Below are positions 1-7,896 of a stretch of DNA of 11,340 nt, in pieces (the first letter of the stretch is position 1; each line of letters opens with the position of its first letter). The notes beneath the pieces are model-generated. The model made no database searches. It had not been told where the DNA came from and worked only from the letters and a program-made list of their open reading frames with translations. This DNA is from Syntrophorhabdaceae bacterium (lineage in GTDB: Bacteria > Desulfobacterota > Syntrophorhabdia > Syntrophorhabdales > Syntrophorhabdaceae), in contig JAOAHW010000017.1 of assembly GCA_026415015.1 (NCBI GenBank), positions 1 to 11,340 on the forward strand. The letters are read 5' to 3'. The translations under genes were made by a program, and so were the position numbers.

Positions 1-501
1 GACCTCAGGGATGCCTCTGTTGTGACCCTTTATCTCCTCCCTGAGATCAATGAACAGCTTTTGCCTAAACTTCTCAAAGAGTTAAAACCTGGTGCCAGAA
101 TTGTCTCCCATATGTGGGGTCTTGGCGACTGGGAGCCTGACAAGACCTTAAACGCATACTCTAAGACCCTCTATATGTGGTTTGTCCCTGCCCGTATAAA
201 CGGAGACTGGCGGGTATTATTCAAGAACAAAGAAGGCTCAAAAGAATGTAATCTCTCCATAAAACAAAAGTACCAGAAGTTAGAGGCAGTTCTCAAAGAT
301 GGTAAAAAAAGCCATCAATTCACCCATACTGCCCTTTATGGGAACGAGATAAACCTGTATGTATCTTATGCCTATGAAGGTAAGGTGGCTGTTGTTTCTC
401 TGGAAGGTGTTGTAAAAGGTGATGTTATGGAAGGAAAGGCATTTATAAAAGAGGCGGATAAACCTGTTGCAGATGAATATACATGGACTGCAAGGAGATA
501 A
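1..501 (+). CDS. Class I SAM-dependent methyltransferase, 5'-truncated
   Basis: The reading frame is open from base 1 (first residues DLRDASVVTLYLLPE), so the gene begins outside the window; the GTG at 22 is an internal valine codon, not the start. The visible 166 residues hold the second half of a Rossmann methyltransferase: the motif IV region DASVVTLYLLP (about residues 4-14), the following helix with NEQLLPKLLKELKPG, and strand 5, ARIVSH. The SAM-binding GxGxG motif must lie upstream. After it come WGLGDWEPD and a Trp/Tyr-rich, beta-strand-like tail (TLYMWFVPARINGDW onward) that recurs in small bacterial methyltransferases of this type. The substrate is unknown. The gene is codirectional with the membrane protein 61 bases downstream, but nothing shows a functional link. 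Class is confident; function beyond methyl transfer is not. Confidence 0.8.
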   Translation, partial: DLRDASVVTLYLLPEINEQLLPKLLKELKPGARIVSHMWGLGDWEPDKTLNAYSKTLYMWFVPARINGDWRVLFKNKEGSKECNLSIKQKYQKLEAVLKDGKKSHQFTHTALYGNEINLYVSYAYEGKVAVVSLEGVVKGDVMEGKAFIKEADKPVADEYTWTARR

Positions 502-527
502 AGATATTTTTGTTCCAGCTCCTGAAA

Positions 528-563
528 GTCTATAGTCTTCAGTCTATGGTCTATTAGTCTAAA
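528..563 (+). repeat. Short run of GTCTNNN heptamers upstream of a gene start
   Basis: Four contiguous 7-base units, GTCTATA, GTCTTCA, GTCTATG and GTCTATT, are followed by a single A and a fifth unit, GTCTAAA, whose last base is the A of the next gene's ATG. The run fills the second half of the 61-base spacer between the methyltransferase and the membrane protein, where a ribosome-binding site would be expected. It could be a simple-sequence expansion, a dispersed genomic repeat, or a protein-binding array. No function can be assigned from the sequence. Confidence 0.6.
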
Positions 564-1795
564 TGAATAGGGAGCTTTTAAGAAGGATTATATATTATGG
601 CTGTTGTTTTGCTGCTATTATATCAGCCATGTATGCCTGTCTTGAACCTGCTGTTATAATTGATATATACGAACCTTCTAAAGATACAGGGACATCTTCA
701 AGGCGTTATGTTGAATCTCTTTTAAGTGAAGAAGACCAGGAGGCATTGAAAAAAAACAAAGAGGCAGAGATTGAAAAAAATACCTTTGATATTTCATCAA
801 GACAGTGGGATGAGGTCTATAAGCGGCTTATTAATCTAAAAGAGGGAAAACCAGTGGAGAAGCAATTTAAAGATAGGATGCCATCAGGCAAACACCCTTC
901 AAAGGTCTTCTTTTTCAGGCCTCAAGAACCCCCTGTCAGTGAAATATCGAACCATCTAATAAAGGACAATCAGATTATATATCTCAGGCTGGATAGCAAA
1001 AGCAAAGAACATGGACATAAGAAAAATACCATAAGATACCTTAAACTTTCATACAAAAAATATTCCAATGATGACTTCACCCTTGGTTCAGGTTTTTCAA
1101 GGTATCCAAAGCCACCAACATCCATGCTCTATCCTTACAGGAGATATAGCCTGTGGCTTTTTTTAACAGGTCTACTGGTCTATGCGCTTATCCCTGTAAA
1201 GTCCATCTCAAAGGATGTGTTAAGATACCCCAGATGGAGGGTTATCCTCGGTGATTTTGCTGCAACCATTCTGACCTTTATGTTTTTCTCTATGCCTATC
1301 CTTATAACAGGCGGTGTTATCCAGGCCATCAAGCCTCATTTTTTTCTTACTTCTGTTTTCTGGCTTATCAGCCTCCTTGGTCTTTATACTATAAAGATAG
1401 CCCTGTGGTATGGTAGTTATCAGGTGGAACTTACACAAGATGGCCTAAGAATTGCCTCGTATAAAGGGATAAAATCTTTTCCTTTTGACAGTATGGATTT
1501 TTTTCAGCCCGTTATCTTTAAGCCTCCGAGATGGCTTATTATCCTCACATGGTTGGCAGTTCTATCAGGCAGGGGGAGTGCAGACAGGGCAATACTCACA
1601 AGCCTCTCAGAAGCAGGGTCAATCTGTATAAGGCTAAAAGATGGTTCAGCGGTTTTCATAGTAGTTACAGACCAGATGGGGACAACAGCACTTAAAGGTT
1701 TTGAGAAGATTATTGAGACGCTAGATAAAAAGGGTATCAAAAGAAAAGATGAAATAAGACAGATAAGGAGTATGGGGTTTGAGATAATGAGGTGA
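563..1795 (+). CDS. Unrecognised multi-pass membrane protein with possible C-terminal PH-like domain
   Basis: A 410-residue protein I do not recognise. A basic N-terminus (NRELLRR) precedes a first membrane segment at about 8-28. A charged, Lys/Glu-rich region of some 165 residues follows (about 30-194). Further hydrophobic segments lie at about 195-212, 228-253 and 262-283, with a weaker one at 322-336. Positive-inside reasoning puts residues 30-194 outside the cytoplasm and the C-terminus inside. The stretch from about 285 to 390 (YQVELTQDGLRIASYKG, then SICIRLKDGSAVFIVV and a final amphipathic helix) reads like a bacterial PH-like fold; this is inference only. The ATG at 563 is the first possible start, because an in-frame TAA lies directly before it. 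No Shine-Dalgarno sequence is visible; the heptamer run sits there instead. It converges on the histidine kinase gene with 45 bases between the stops. Confidence 0.7.
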   Translation: MNRELLRRIIYYGCCFAAIISAMYACLEPAVIIDIYEPSKDTGTSSRRYVESLLSEEDQEALKKNKEAEIEKNTFDISSRQWDEVYKRLINLKEGKPVEKQFKDRMPSGKHPSKVFFFRPQEPPVSEISNHLIKDNQIIYLRLDSKSKEHGHKKNTIRYLKLSYKKYSNDDFTLGSGFSRYPKPPTSMLYPYRRYSLWLFLTGLLVYALIPVKSISKDVLRYPRWRVILGDFAATILTFMFFSMPILITGGVIQAIKPHFFLTSVFWLISLLGLYTIKIALWYGSYQVELTQDGLRIASYKGIKSFPFDSMDFFQPVIFKPPRWLIILTWLAVLSGRGSADRAILTSLSEAGSICIRLKDGSAVFIVVTDQMGTTALKGFEKIIETLDKKGIKRKDEIRQIRSMGFEIMR

Positions 1796-1840
1796 GCTTT
1801 TTTTCAAAGGCCTTACGAATGCAGGAAGGCGATAAATGTT

Positions 1841-4141
1841 TTACGATAAAATATTTTTTATCTTGTCTAAAAGCTCTGTGGGTTTTATGGGTTTTGATAT
1901 AAAATGAAATTCACTATCCTCTATGCCTTTATTAAGAACTATGTCTTTTGTATAACCGCTTGTAAATAAAACCTTTATCTGAGGGTCTATCTTTCTTATC
2001 TCCTCATAAGCCTCTCTTCCATTTTTCTTGGGCATGACTGAATCAAAAAGGAGTAGGTCAATGTCTCTGGTTTTTTTGAAGATTTCAATCGCCTCTTCAC
2101 CATCAGAAGCAGGGATAACCTTGTAACCAAAATCACTGAGTATCTGTATCATAAGATTACGGACTTCATCGTTATCCTCTGCAAGTAGTATTGTACCACT
2201 ACCTTTTTCTTGTTTTAAAAATGGAGATGGTGTATCTTTTTTTACCTCTTCCTCTGTTACAGGGAAGAAGATTTTGAAGGTTGTGCCTTTATTTTTTTCT
2301 GATTTTATGTCTATGCAGCCATTATGCTGTTTAATAACACCATATACAGTGAAAAGTCCAAGGCCTGTTCCCTTTCCCACCTCTTTAGTTGTGAAGAAGG
2401 GGTCAAAGATCTTCTCTGTTTTATCGCTATCTATTCCATAGCCTGTATCAGTAACATATATACCTGCATACATACCAGGCTCACCAAAGCTAAGTGTCAA
2501 ATCAAGCATATTATCCAGTCTCACTAATTCTGTAGTAATCATTAACCTGCCACCCTTTGGCATGGCATCCCTTGCATTGGTGACGAGATTGAATAGAACC
2601 TGGTCGAATTGAGTGGCATCGGCTTTTATGAAGATTTTTTCTCCTAATATGGAGACATCTAATTTTATATCCTCAGTAATAAGTCTTTTCAATAGATTAA
2701 TAGTTGTCAGGATATGTTTATTCACCTCTATAAGCTCAAGGTTTTGAGGCTTTGTCCTACAGAATGAAAGGAGATTCTGGGTAAGGTTGGCCGCCTTATT
2801 GGATGCAGAGATTATCTGGTCAATATATATACGGATAGGATTGTCCTCGGCTGTCTTCATCTGTAGCAGTGTCCCATATCCAATAATAGAGGTTAGTATG
2901 TTGTTAAAGTCATGGGCAATGCCTCCTGCGAGGAGACCTATTGCCTCCATCTTTGTGGCCTGACGGAGCTGGAGCTCAAGGTTTTTACGCTCTGTGATGT
3001 CTATCAGGGTCCCTTCATAATATGATCTCTTTTTTAATTCATCCCTAACCCTGTATATCTTCAATTCAGTCCATATGGCAGACCCATCTGATTTCAACAA
3101 CTTTGTCTCGATAGAAAAGATATCCTTTTTTAATTTTTCAAAGGACGCTATCTTTTTACGGTCTTCTTTGTCTGCAAATCTATCTGCAAGGTTTATAGAT
3201 GATATAGATTCAAGGCTGGAAAAACCAAGCATCCTCATGAAGGCAGGGTTTGCATCTATTAGTTTTCCATTAAGAGAACAGGAAAAAAGGCCAATAGGGA
3301 CCCTTTCATAAAGGGCCCTGTATCTTGCATTTGATTCTACAGCGTCCTTTAGATGTCTTGACCTGGCAAGGGCAAGCCTTACAGCATTTGGTAACCTTAC
3401 AAAATGTTTTTGTTTTTTAAGGACATAGTCGTCAATGCCTAACCTTAGTGCCTCTGCCACTATCTCTTCACTCCCTGACCCAGTACACATTATAACAGGA
3501 CATCTTGGCCAGCGTGTTTTCATAATCCTCAATAATCTTAAACCATTAGTCCATTTGAGGTCATAGTCGGTTATAACAATATCATATTCGCCCTGGGCGA
3601 GGGCAGGTTCGAGTTCGTCAGGTGTGCCAACCTCAACAATATGGATTCCAGGAAATCTCTTTTTTAATTGCGCCATGGCAAGTCTACGCATATCCAGGTC
3701 ATCATCTATTAACAAGACCTTTGGATTATCAGATATGGGCTTCGTATATATATCAATGACCTCTTTTACTGAATCAATAGATATGGGTTTTAAGAGATAG
3801 TTATTTGCACCGAGTTCATAACACCTCTGGATATCTTCACTATCATAAGATGATGTAAGGATTACAACAGGCAGGTCCTGAAACTCTTTTTGTTTTTTTA
3901 CCCATGAAAGGACCTCAAAACCATCTATACCAGGCATATACAGATCAAGCAAGACAAGGGATGGAAAAGGATATGCCTTTCTATTAGAATAGACCCCGTG
4001 ACCAGATAGATATGCTATGGCATCCTCACCACATTTTACAACCTGGAGGTTATTACCAAGTCCTGCCTTGTTGAAGATATAGGTTGTTATTGATACGCTA
4101 TTTGGGTCATCTTCTACAAGTAGTATGTTTATAGGATTCAT
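1841..4141 (-). CDS. Hybrid sensor histidine kinase, REC-REC-PAS-HisKA-HATPase-REC
   Basis: A 766-residue soluble signalling protein. Domains in order: receiver 1 (about 5-125; acidic E10-D12, phospho-acceptor D66 in LLDLYMPG, T96, K118); receiver 2 (about 140-255; D146-D148, D192, T220, K242); PAS (about 270-385, ending in the typical DITERK); HisKA with phospho-His H410 in IAHDFNN; HATPase with N-box NLVTNARDAM (518-527), DTGYGI (565-570), DPFFTTK (580-586) and GKGTGLGL (589-596); and a C-terminal receiver (about 648-766; E655-D656, D700, T727, K750). All catalytic and acceptor residues look intact. There is no membrane segment, so the input is cytoplasmic or comes through phosphotransfer to the N-terminal receivers. 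There is no HPt domain and no neighbouring DNA-binding regulator, so the output is unknown. The N-terminus MNPINILLVEDD fits a receiver start exactly, which supports this ATG despite the absent Shine-Dalgarno sequence. Confidence 0.93.
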   Translation of the reverse strand: MNPINILLVEDDPNSVSITTYIFNKAGLGNNLQVVKCGEDAIAYLSGHGVYSNRKAYPFPSLVLLDLYMPGIDGFEVLSWVKKQKEFQDLPVVILTSSYDSEDIQRCYELGANNYLLKPISIDSVKEVIDIYTKPISDNPKVLLIDDDLDMRRLAMAQLKKRFPGIHIVEVGTPDELEPALAQGEYDIVITDYDLKWTNGLRLLRIMKTRWPRCPVIMCTGSGSEEIVAEALRLGIDDYVLKKQKHFVRLPNAVRLALARSRHLKDAVESNARYRALYERVPIGLFSCSLNGKLIDANPAFMRMLGFSSLESISSINLADRFADKEDRKKIASFEKLKKDIFSIETKLLKSDGSAIWTELKIYRVRDELKKRSYYEGTLIDITERKNLELQLRQATKMEAIGLLAGGIAHDFNNILTSIIGYGTLLQMKTAEDNPIRIYIDQIISASNKAANLTQNLLSFCRTKPQNLELIEVNKHILTTINLLKRLITEDIKLDVSILGEKIFIKADATQFDQVLFNLVTNARDAMPKGGRLMITTELVRLDNMLDLTLSFGEPGMYAGIYVTDTGYGIDSDKTEKIFDPFFTTKEVGKGTGLGLFTVYGVIKQHNGCIDIKSEKNKGTTFKIFFPVTEEEVKKDTPSPFLKQEKGSGTILLAEDNDEVRNLMIQILSDFGYKVIPASDGEEAIEIFKKTRDIDLLLFDSVMPKKNGREAYEEIRKIDPQIKVLFTSGYTKDIVLNKGIEDSEFHFISKPIKPTELLDKIKNILS

Positions 4142-4155
4142 GGGACTAGAATTAC

Positions 4156-4184
4156 ATCATATAAAAAATTTATTTTTATTTCAA
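4156..4184 (-). promoter_or_regulatory. Predicted sigma70-type promoter of the histidine kinase gene
   Basis: Read on the minus strand, TTGAAA (4184-4179) and TATGAT (4161-4156) are separated by exactly 17 bases of A/T sequence, close to the consensus -35 and -10 boxes. The -10 box ends 14 bases before the kinase ATG, so a start site 6-8 bases downstream leaves a leader of only about 7 bases, which agrees with the lack of a ribosome-binding site. The kinase is therefore probably transcribed on its own as well as, or instead of, from the upstream ABC cassette. The call is by eye, and the surrounding AT-rich sequence makes chance matches easier. Confidence 0.6.
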
Positions 4185-4194
4185 GAACTTTTAT

Positions 4195-5394
4195 TCAAAA
4201 AATACCGCCAAGAGACCCTGCATATCCAGTGAGCTCTATATATCCTGTGGCAGTTATGGGTCTATTTTTTGATGTCCCTTTACCTTCTACAGCACCTTCC
4301 CAGTAGATTATCCTTGTGGATGAATCTGTTATTAATTCCTGTTCTGCAAGAAGGGGATAAATAGTAAGGTCAATCTGTGCTGAAGGGATCTGAATGCGCC
4401 ATCCATTGGGATATATGCCTTTTGACCTAGTACTCTGCCATCTATCAAGTATCTGGATGTTTATAAAGGGCCTTATGAGGTGTCTTGAGCTACCATCTTT
4501 TTCCACAAGGGTCCCTGATGATGCATCCTCAACAGTGCCATCCTTTTTCCTCAAGATGTATATCATGAGGTCTCTGCCATCTGAGAGATGGAGGCTGAAC
4601 CAATCCCACCCCTCCTGTTGGGGGCTTAGCTGGTTTGAACCAAACTCATGGTCAAACCAGCTTAATCCTTTTACTTTAAAGGCTTTATTTGACAGGGGTG
4701 TCTTTATAATCCCTTTTGTTTCAAGTCGGGTTAAAGAGTAGTAGTATGAAGCCTGGCCTTGTCTCTCCCCTTTCATACTAAGCCCATCTGCCCCGTGGAG
4801 GACTATATTTTTGATAGGGGTCAGCTCAAAGTCTATCTCCATGTCTTGGTGTCTTGCCTTTATAAAGATATTGTTTTTTTTCATTATTGCATTCCAGTTG
4901 AGGAGCCGGATATCCATTCTGTCGGTAGCTGCATAGGCCAGACCTGGTCCCCTGCGGGATGTACGTTCTGTAAACCAGAATTTTTTATTTTGGATGTCTG
5001 TTATAGCAAAGTGGCCAAGATAGATATCATCTACTGTCCATGGGCTTTTCTGATTTTTATCTGTCTTTTCAGGACTTTTTTTAAGACTGTGCCTAAAAAA
5101 GGTCAACTGGTATCCGTATCTTTTGCCCTTTTCATCTAAGAGATTGCCTGTAAAATACCACCATTCAGTCTTATATTCTGGATGACTCCCGTGGTCTCTT
5201 GGAAATTCCCAAACCCATTTTCCTATTGCCTGCTTCCATTCAGAGGTATAACAATGAGACAGCAATGGATAAAGTGTAAGAGGCGAAAGGTAGAAGAATG
5301 ATAAGAAAAAACAGAATAAAAATATCCATATTTTTCTTTGGTTTTTCAAAAATCCAAGCTTATCTTTTAGCCCTGGGCATTGAACCTTAAACAT
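4195..5394 (-). CDS. AttH/CrtC-family lipocalin-like envelope protein
   Basis: A 399-residue protein of the AttH / CrtC (hydroxyneurosporene synthase-like) family, whose members fold as tandem lipocalin-like barrels. The family signature HPEYKTEWWYFTGNL is at 71-85, followed by GYQLTFFR (94-101), SWFDHEFGSNQL (245-256), GWDWFSLHL (262-270), YWEGAVEG (364-371) and GYIELTGY (384-391). A basic stretch (10-21) and a hydrophobic segment (about 23-46) form a signal peptide or N-terminal anchor. LSHC at 45-48 is not a good lipobox because His precedes the Cys. The protein therefore probably works outside the cytoplasmic membrane. It lies 12 bases after the FtsX-type permease, in the order of Agrobacterium attEFGH, so it likely handles the hydrophobic substrate moved by that transporter. 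No carotenoid genes are nearby, so a carotenoid hydratase role is unlikely. The ATG follows AGAGG/CAGG. Confidence 0.88.
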   Translation of the reverse strand: MFKVQCPGLKDKLGFLKNQRKIWIFLFCFFLSFFYLSPLTLYPLLSHCYTSEWKQAIGKWVWEFPRDHGSHPEYKTEWWYFTGNLLDEKGKRYGYQLTFFRHSLKKSPEKTDKNQKSPWTVDDIYLGHFAITDIQNKKFWFTERTSRRGPGLAYAATDRMDIRLLNWNAIMKKNNIFIKARHQDMEIDFELTPIKNIVLHGADGLSMKGERQGQASYYYSLTRLETKGIIKTPLSNKAFKVKGLSWFDHEFGSNQLSPQQEGWDWFSLHLSDGRDLMIYILRKKDGTVEDASSGTLVEKDGSSRHLIRPFINIQILDRWQSTRSKGIYPNGWRIQIPSAQIDLTIYPLLAEQELITDSSTRIIYWEGAVEGKGTSKNRPITATGYIELTGYAGSLGGIF

Positions 5395-5406
5395 TAACCT
5401 GCCTCT

Positions 5407-7896
5407 TTACTCTTCCCTTATCTGCATCTGGGGATATAGCCTATAGACCTTCCATAATGGATATAGGGATGCACCTATACTTGCCAGGATTGCTGTTGTA
5501 AAGGCAGTAATATATGGGTTTAAACTGAAGTAAAAGAATATAGTCCAATTAAAACTCTCAAGATTTATTACCTTTATGAGTATGTATGCGATTGCTGAAC
5601 CTGTGAAAATACTCATGAGAAAGCTTATGAGACCCATTCCTATACCTTCTAAAAGTGTAATCACTGCCACCTGTTTAGTGGAAAAACCAAGGGCCCTGTA
5701 GATACCGAACTCCTGCTGTCTCTCCACAAAGAGTGTCATGAGAGCCCCTGCTATGCCAAAAAAGGCCACTATTATTGCCAGTGTCCGCATTGACCGGGTG
5801 ATGGCAAATGTATTATCGAAGACCGCAAGGATCCTGTCGTGGAACTGTCTCTGCCTTGATGTAGGCAACCCCCTTGCATGTGCCATATTTTCTACCTCTT
5901 CGATAATCTTTTGTCTCTGCTCACCTTTGACATCGATAAATATACCGAGACTGTTGATTGTGCGGTCATTGAATAGGTCTATATAGGTTGAACGGTCCAT
6001 CATTATCACACCGTGCTCTGTGGAATAGTCATGGAATATCCCGGTCACAGGCAAGGATACTATCCCCTTTGCACTCTCAATAGAAACTTTATCACCCTCT
6101 TTTATGCGAAATCGTCTTGAAAAACTCTCAGAGATAATAACAGAGCCTTTTTTTACAGGGTCCCAATTTTCACTGCCGCCTTTAAGCCAGCTAAAATTTG
6201 TGTACCTCTGGAGGACCGATGAATCAATGGCAGTAAGATGAACAGGTTTATCCCTGAATGTAATCTGGATATTTCTGTATACATCTATCCCGCCTATACC
6301 AGGCATATTTTTCAACTCTTCATAGAGTTCAAGAGGGACATCTACATCAGACCTTGTGGATATGTATATATCACCCCTTAGCTGGCTATTCATCCACCAG
6401 ATCAGGGAATGACGAAAGCTATGGATGAGCGAGCTAAGGCCAATAGCCATGGATAGTGCTATCATAAAAGCTGCAACAGCTATGGAGGTCCTGTTTGTAT
6501 TGAGCCAGATATTGCTTATAGCAATCTTCCCTATTGTCCCCGACAGGTATGAAAAAAACCTCCTCAAAAGAGGTATTGACCCCATAAGCACAAGACCTGT
6601 TGTAAGGCTTATACCAATTAGGAAGATAAAAGTCCCTGCAAAACCAATATAGACATGGGCAGAGGTGAAAATAAGAAAAAAAACACCTATGCTGATTATC
6701 ATCAGCCCGAAAACAGAAAGCCTTTTTACTGTATTTTTACTTGTCCGCTGATAGATCCTTCCACGGAGGGCAGATACAGGTTCGGTTTTAACAAGGTCTA
6801 TCATAGGCGTTATCCCACCGAGAAGGCTTGCCCCGCAGCCTAGTGCTATACCTGCTATTAGATTCCACCACGACCACGGAAGGGGAATAGGCCGCAGAAA
6901 AAAATAGAGGTCACTTATGGTGTTTCCTAATATATCAATAAGGATACGGCTCAAGATATAGCCAAATACAGAGCCTATGGCACCCCCTGCAATCCCGAAC
7001 AACATAATCTCTGTGGTAAATGCAAAAAAGACCTCAGACCTTCTAACACCTATGCCCCTCATGATACCTGCATCTTTTCTCCTACTTACCACGGCGAACA
7101 TGGCAGTATTGTATATGAGAAAGACACCGACAAAAAGGGCAAGGAGAGACAATGCCTGAAGGTTGAGTTTAAATGCCCTAAGAAGGGCAGTGAGATTTTC
7201 CCTCCTCTGTTTGTTGGATTCTATCTTGAATCCCTTATCCCATCTGTTACGAAATCCAGTTTCATCGTTGAGTACAAGGTCAATCCTGTCTATCTTACCT
7301 GTTGATTCAAATATCTTTTGGGCATTTCCAATATCCATTATTATCAGGGGCTCACCTGATGGGTTTGAAAACGTGCCAACCACCTTGACGGCACCTTTGT
7401 TTGTATTGATTGTATTTCCAGAGGATATACCAAGCTGTCCTGCCATATTGTTATCTATTAGCACTGCGTTTTCCTCATAGAGAAAATCATACAAGGCATT
7501 ATTTTCCTGTGGAGATTGACCTTTTGATATAGTTCGGACTATCTCAGGTCTTATGGCACTATCGAGGAATGGGTCAATGCCGAGGATGCGTACTACCTCA
7601 CCATCTCCTGCCCTAATCCTCCTGTCTATTACCGGCGAAAAAAAGTCTACAGCCGGGTCATCTTTAATCTCCATAAGGGTAACTTCATCCATGGAGCCAG
7701 CTGGTCTTTCTATATGATGGGTTGCCTTACCCCTTAAGAACTCTATGGCCTCATTGAAGCTATATAATGCAGACCTGGCAGAGATTGCCATGCCTATCAC
7801 AGCTGCTACCCCGCATGCAATCCCTGAGAGTTGAAGGATACTGAGGCTTCTTCTACGGAGGAGGTATCTCAAAAAGGCCTTTATTACTATCTTCAA
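5407..7896 (-). CDS. AttF-AttG-type fused ABC permease with two FtsX/MacB domains
   Basis: An 829-residue membrane permease with an internally duplicated FtsX architecture. Hydrophobic segments lie at about 20-40, then 245-270, 293-320 and 345-366 (first half), two extra at 395-411 and 418-440, then 470-492, 703-724, 743-772 and 790-812 (second half). Large extracytoplasmic, MacB-like periplasmic-core domains lie at about 45-240 and 495-700. Each half repeats the cytoplasmic coupling motif after its second FtsX helix: RRKDAGIMRGIGVRRSEV (272-289) and ERQQEFGIYRALGFSTKQV (725-743). The family (LolC/E, MacB, YbbP) uses ATP to drive extraction or export of lipids, lipoproteins or amphiphiles, not classic tunnel transport. 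One chain carries both halves, where Agrobacterium has separate AttF and AttG. The start is a TTG inside the ATPase stop (4-base overlap, TTGA), implying translational coupling and equimolar synthesis. The substrate is not identifiable. Confidence 0.9.
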   Translation of the reverse strand: MKIVIKAFLRYLLRRRSLSILQLSGIACGVAAVIGMAISARSALYSFNEAIEFLRGKATHHIERPAGSMDEVTLMEIKDDPAVDFFSPVIDRRIRAGDGEVVRILGIDPFLDSAIRPEIVRTISKGQSPQENNALYDFLYEENAVLIDNNMAGQLGISSGNTINTNKGAVKVVGTFSNPSGEPLIIMDIGNAQKIFESTGKIDRIDLVLNDETGFRNRWDKGFKIESNKQRRENLTALLRAFKLNLQALSLLALFVGVFLIYNTAMFAVVSRRKDAGIMRGIGVRRSEVFFAFTTEIMLFGIAGGAIGSVFGYILSRILIDILGNTISDLYFFLRPIPLPWSWWNLIAGIALGCGASLLGGITPMIDLVKTEPVSALRGRIYQRTSKNTVKRLSVFGLMIISIGVFFLIFTSAHVYIGFAGTFIFLIGISLTTGLVLMGSIPLLRRFFSYLSGTIGKIAISNIWLNTNRTSIAVAAFMIALSMAIGLSSLIHSFRHSLIWWMNSQLRGDIYISTRSDVDVPLELYEELKNMPGIGGIDVYRNIQITFRDKPVHLTAIDSSVLQRYTNFSWLKGGSENWDPVKKGSVIISESFSRRFRIKEGDKVSIESAKGIVSLPVTGIFHDYSTEHGVIMMDRSTYIDLFNDRTINSLGIFIDVKGEQRQKIIEEVENMAHARGLPTSRQRQFHDRILAVFDNTFAITRSMRTLAIIVAFFGIAGALMTLFVERQQEFGIYRALGFSTKQVAVITLLEGIGMGLISFLMSIFTGSAIAYILIKVINLESFNWTIFFYFSLNPYITAFTTAILASIGASLYPLWKVYRLYPQMQIREE

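Noticed and set aside
22..24. GTG as the start of the first gene
   Set aside because: The frame is open to base 1 and residues encoded upstream complete methyltransferase motif IV, so this codon is internal.
510..536. Possible promoter for the membrane protein (TTGTTC, then TATAGT)
   Set aside because: The spacer is 15 bases, both boxes are poor, and the TATAGT is simply part of the heptamer repeat.
1810..1830. Possible terminator hairpin (GCCTT and AAGGC, 11-base loop) between the converging membrane protein and kinase genes
   Set aside because: The stem is only five pairs, the loop is long and no T-tract follows on either strand. The T-run at 1798-1804 precedes the stem on the plus strand.
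1845..1862. Seven-pair AT-only hairpin (GATAAAA, loop TATT, TTTTATC)
   Set aside because: It lies inside the kinase C-terminal codons, has no G-C core and is easily explained by AT-rich lysine/isoleucine codons.
4195..5394. Carotenoid 1,2-hydratase (CrtC) function
   Set aside because: There is family-level resemblance only. The gene sits with an AttE/AttFG-type transporter and no carotenoid or photosynthesis genes are nearby.
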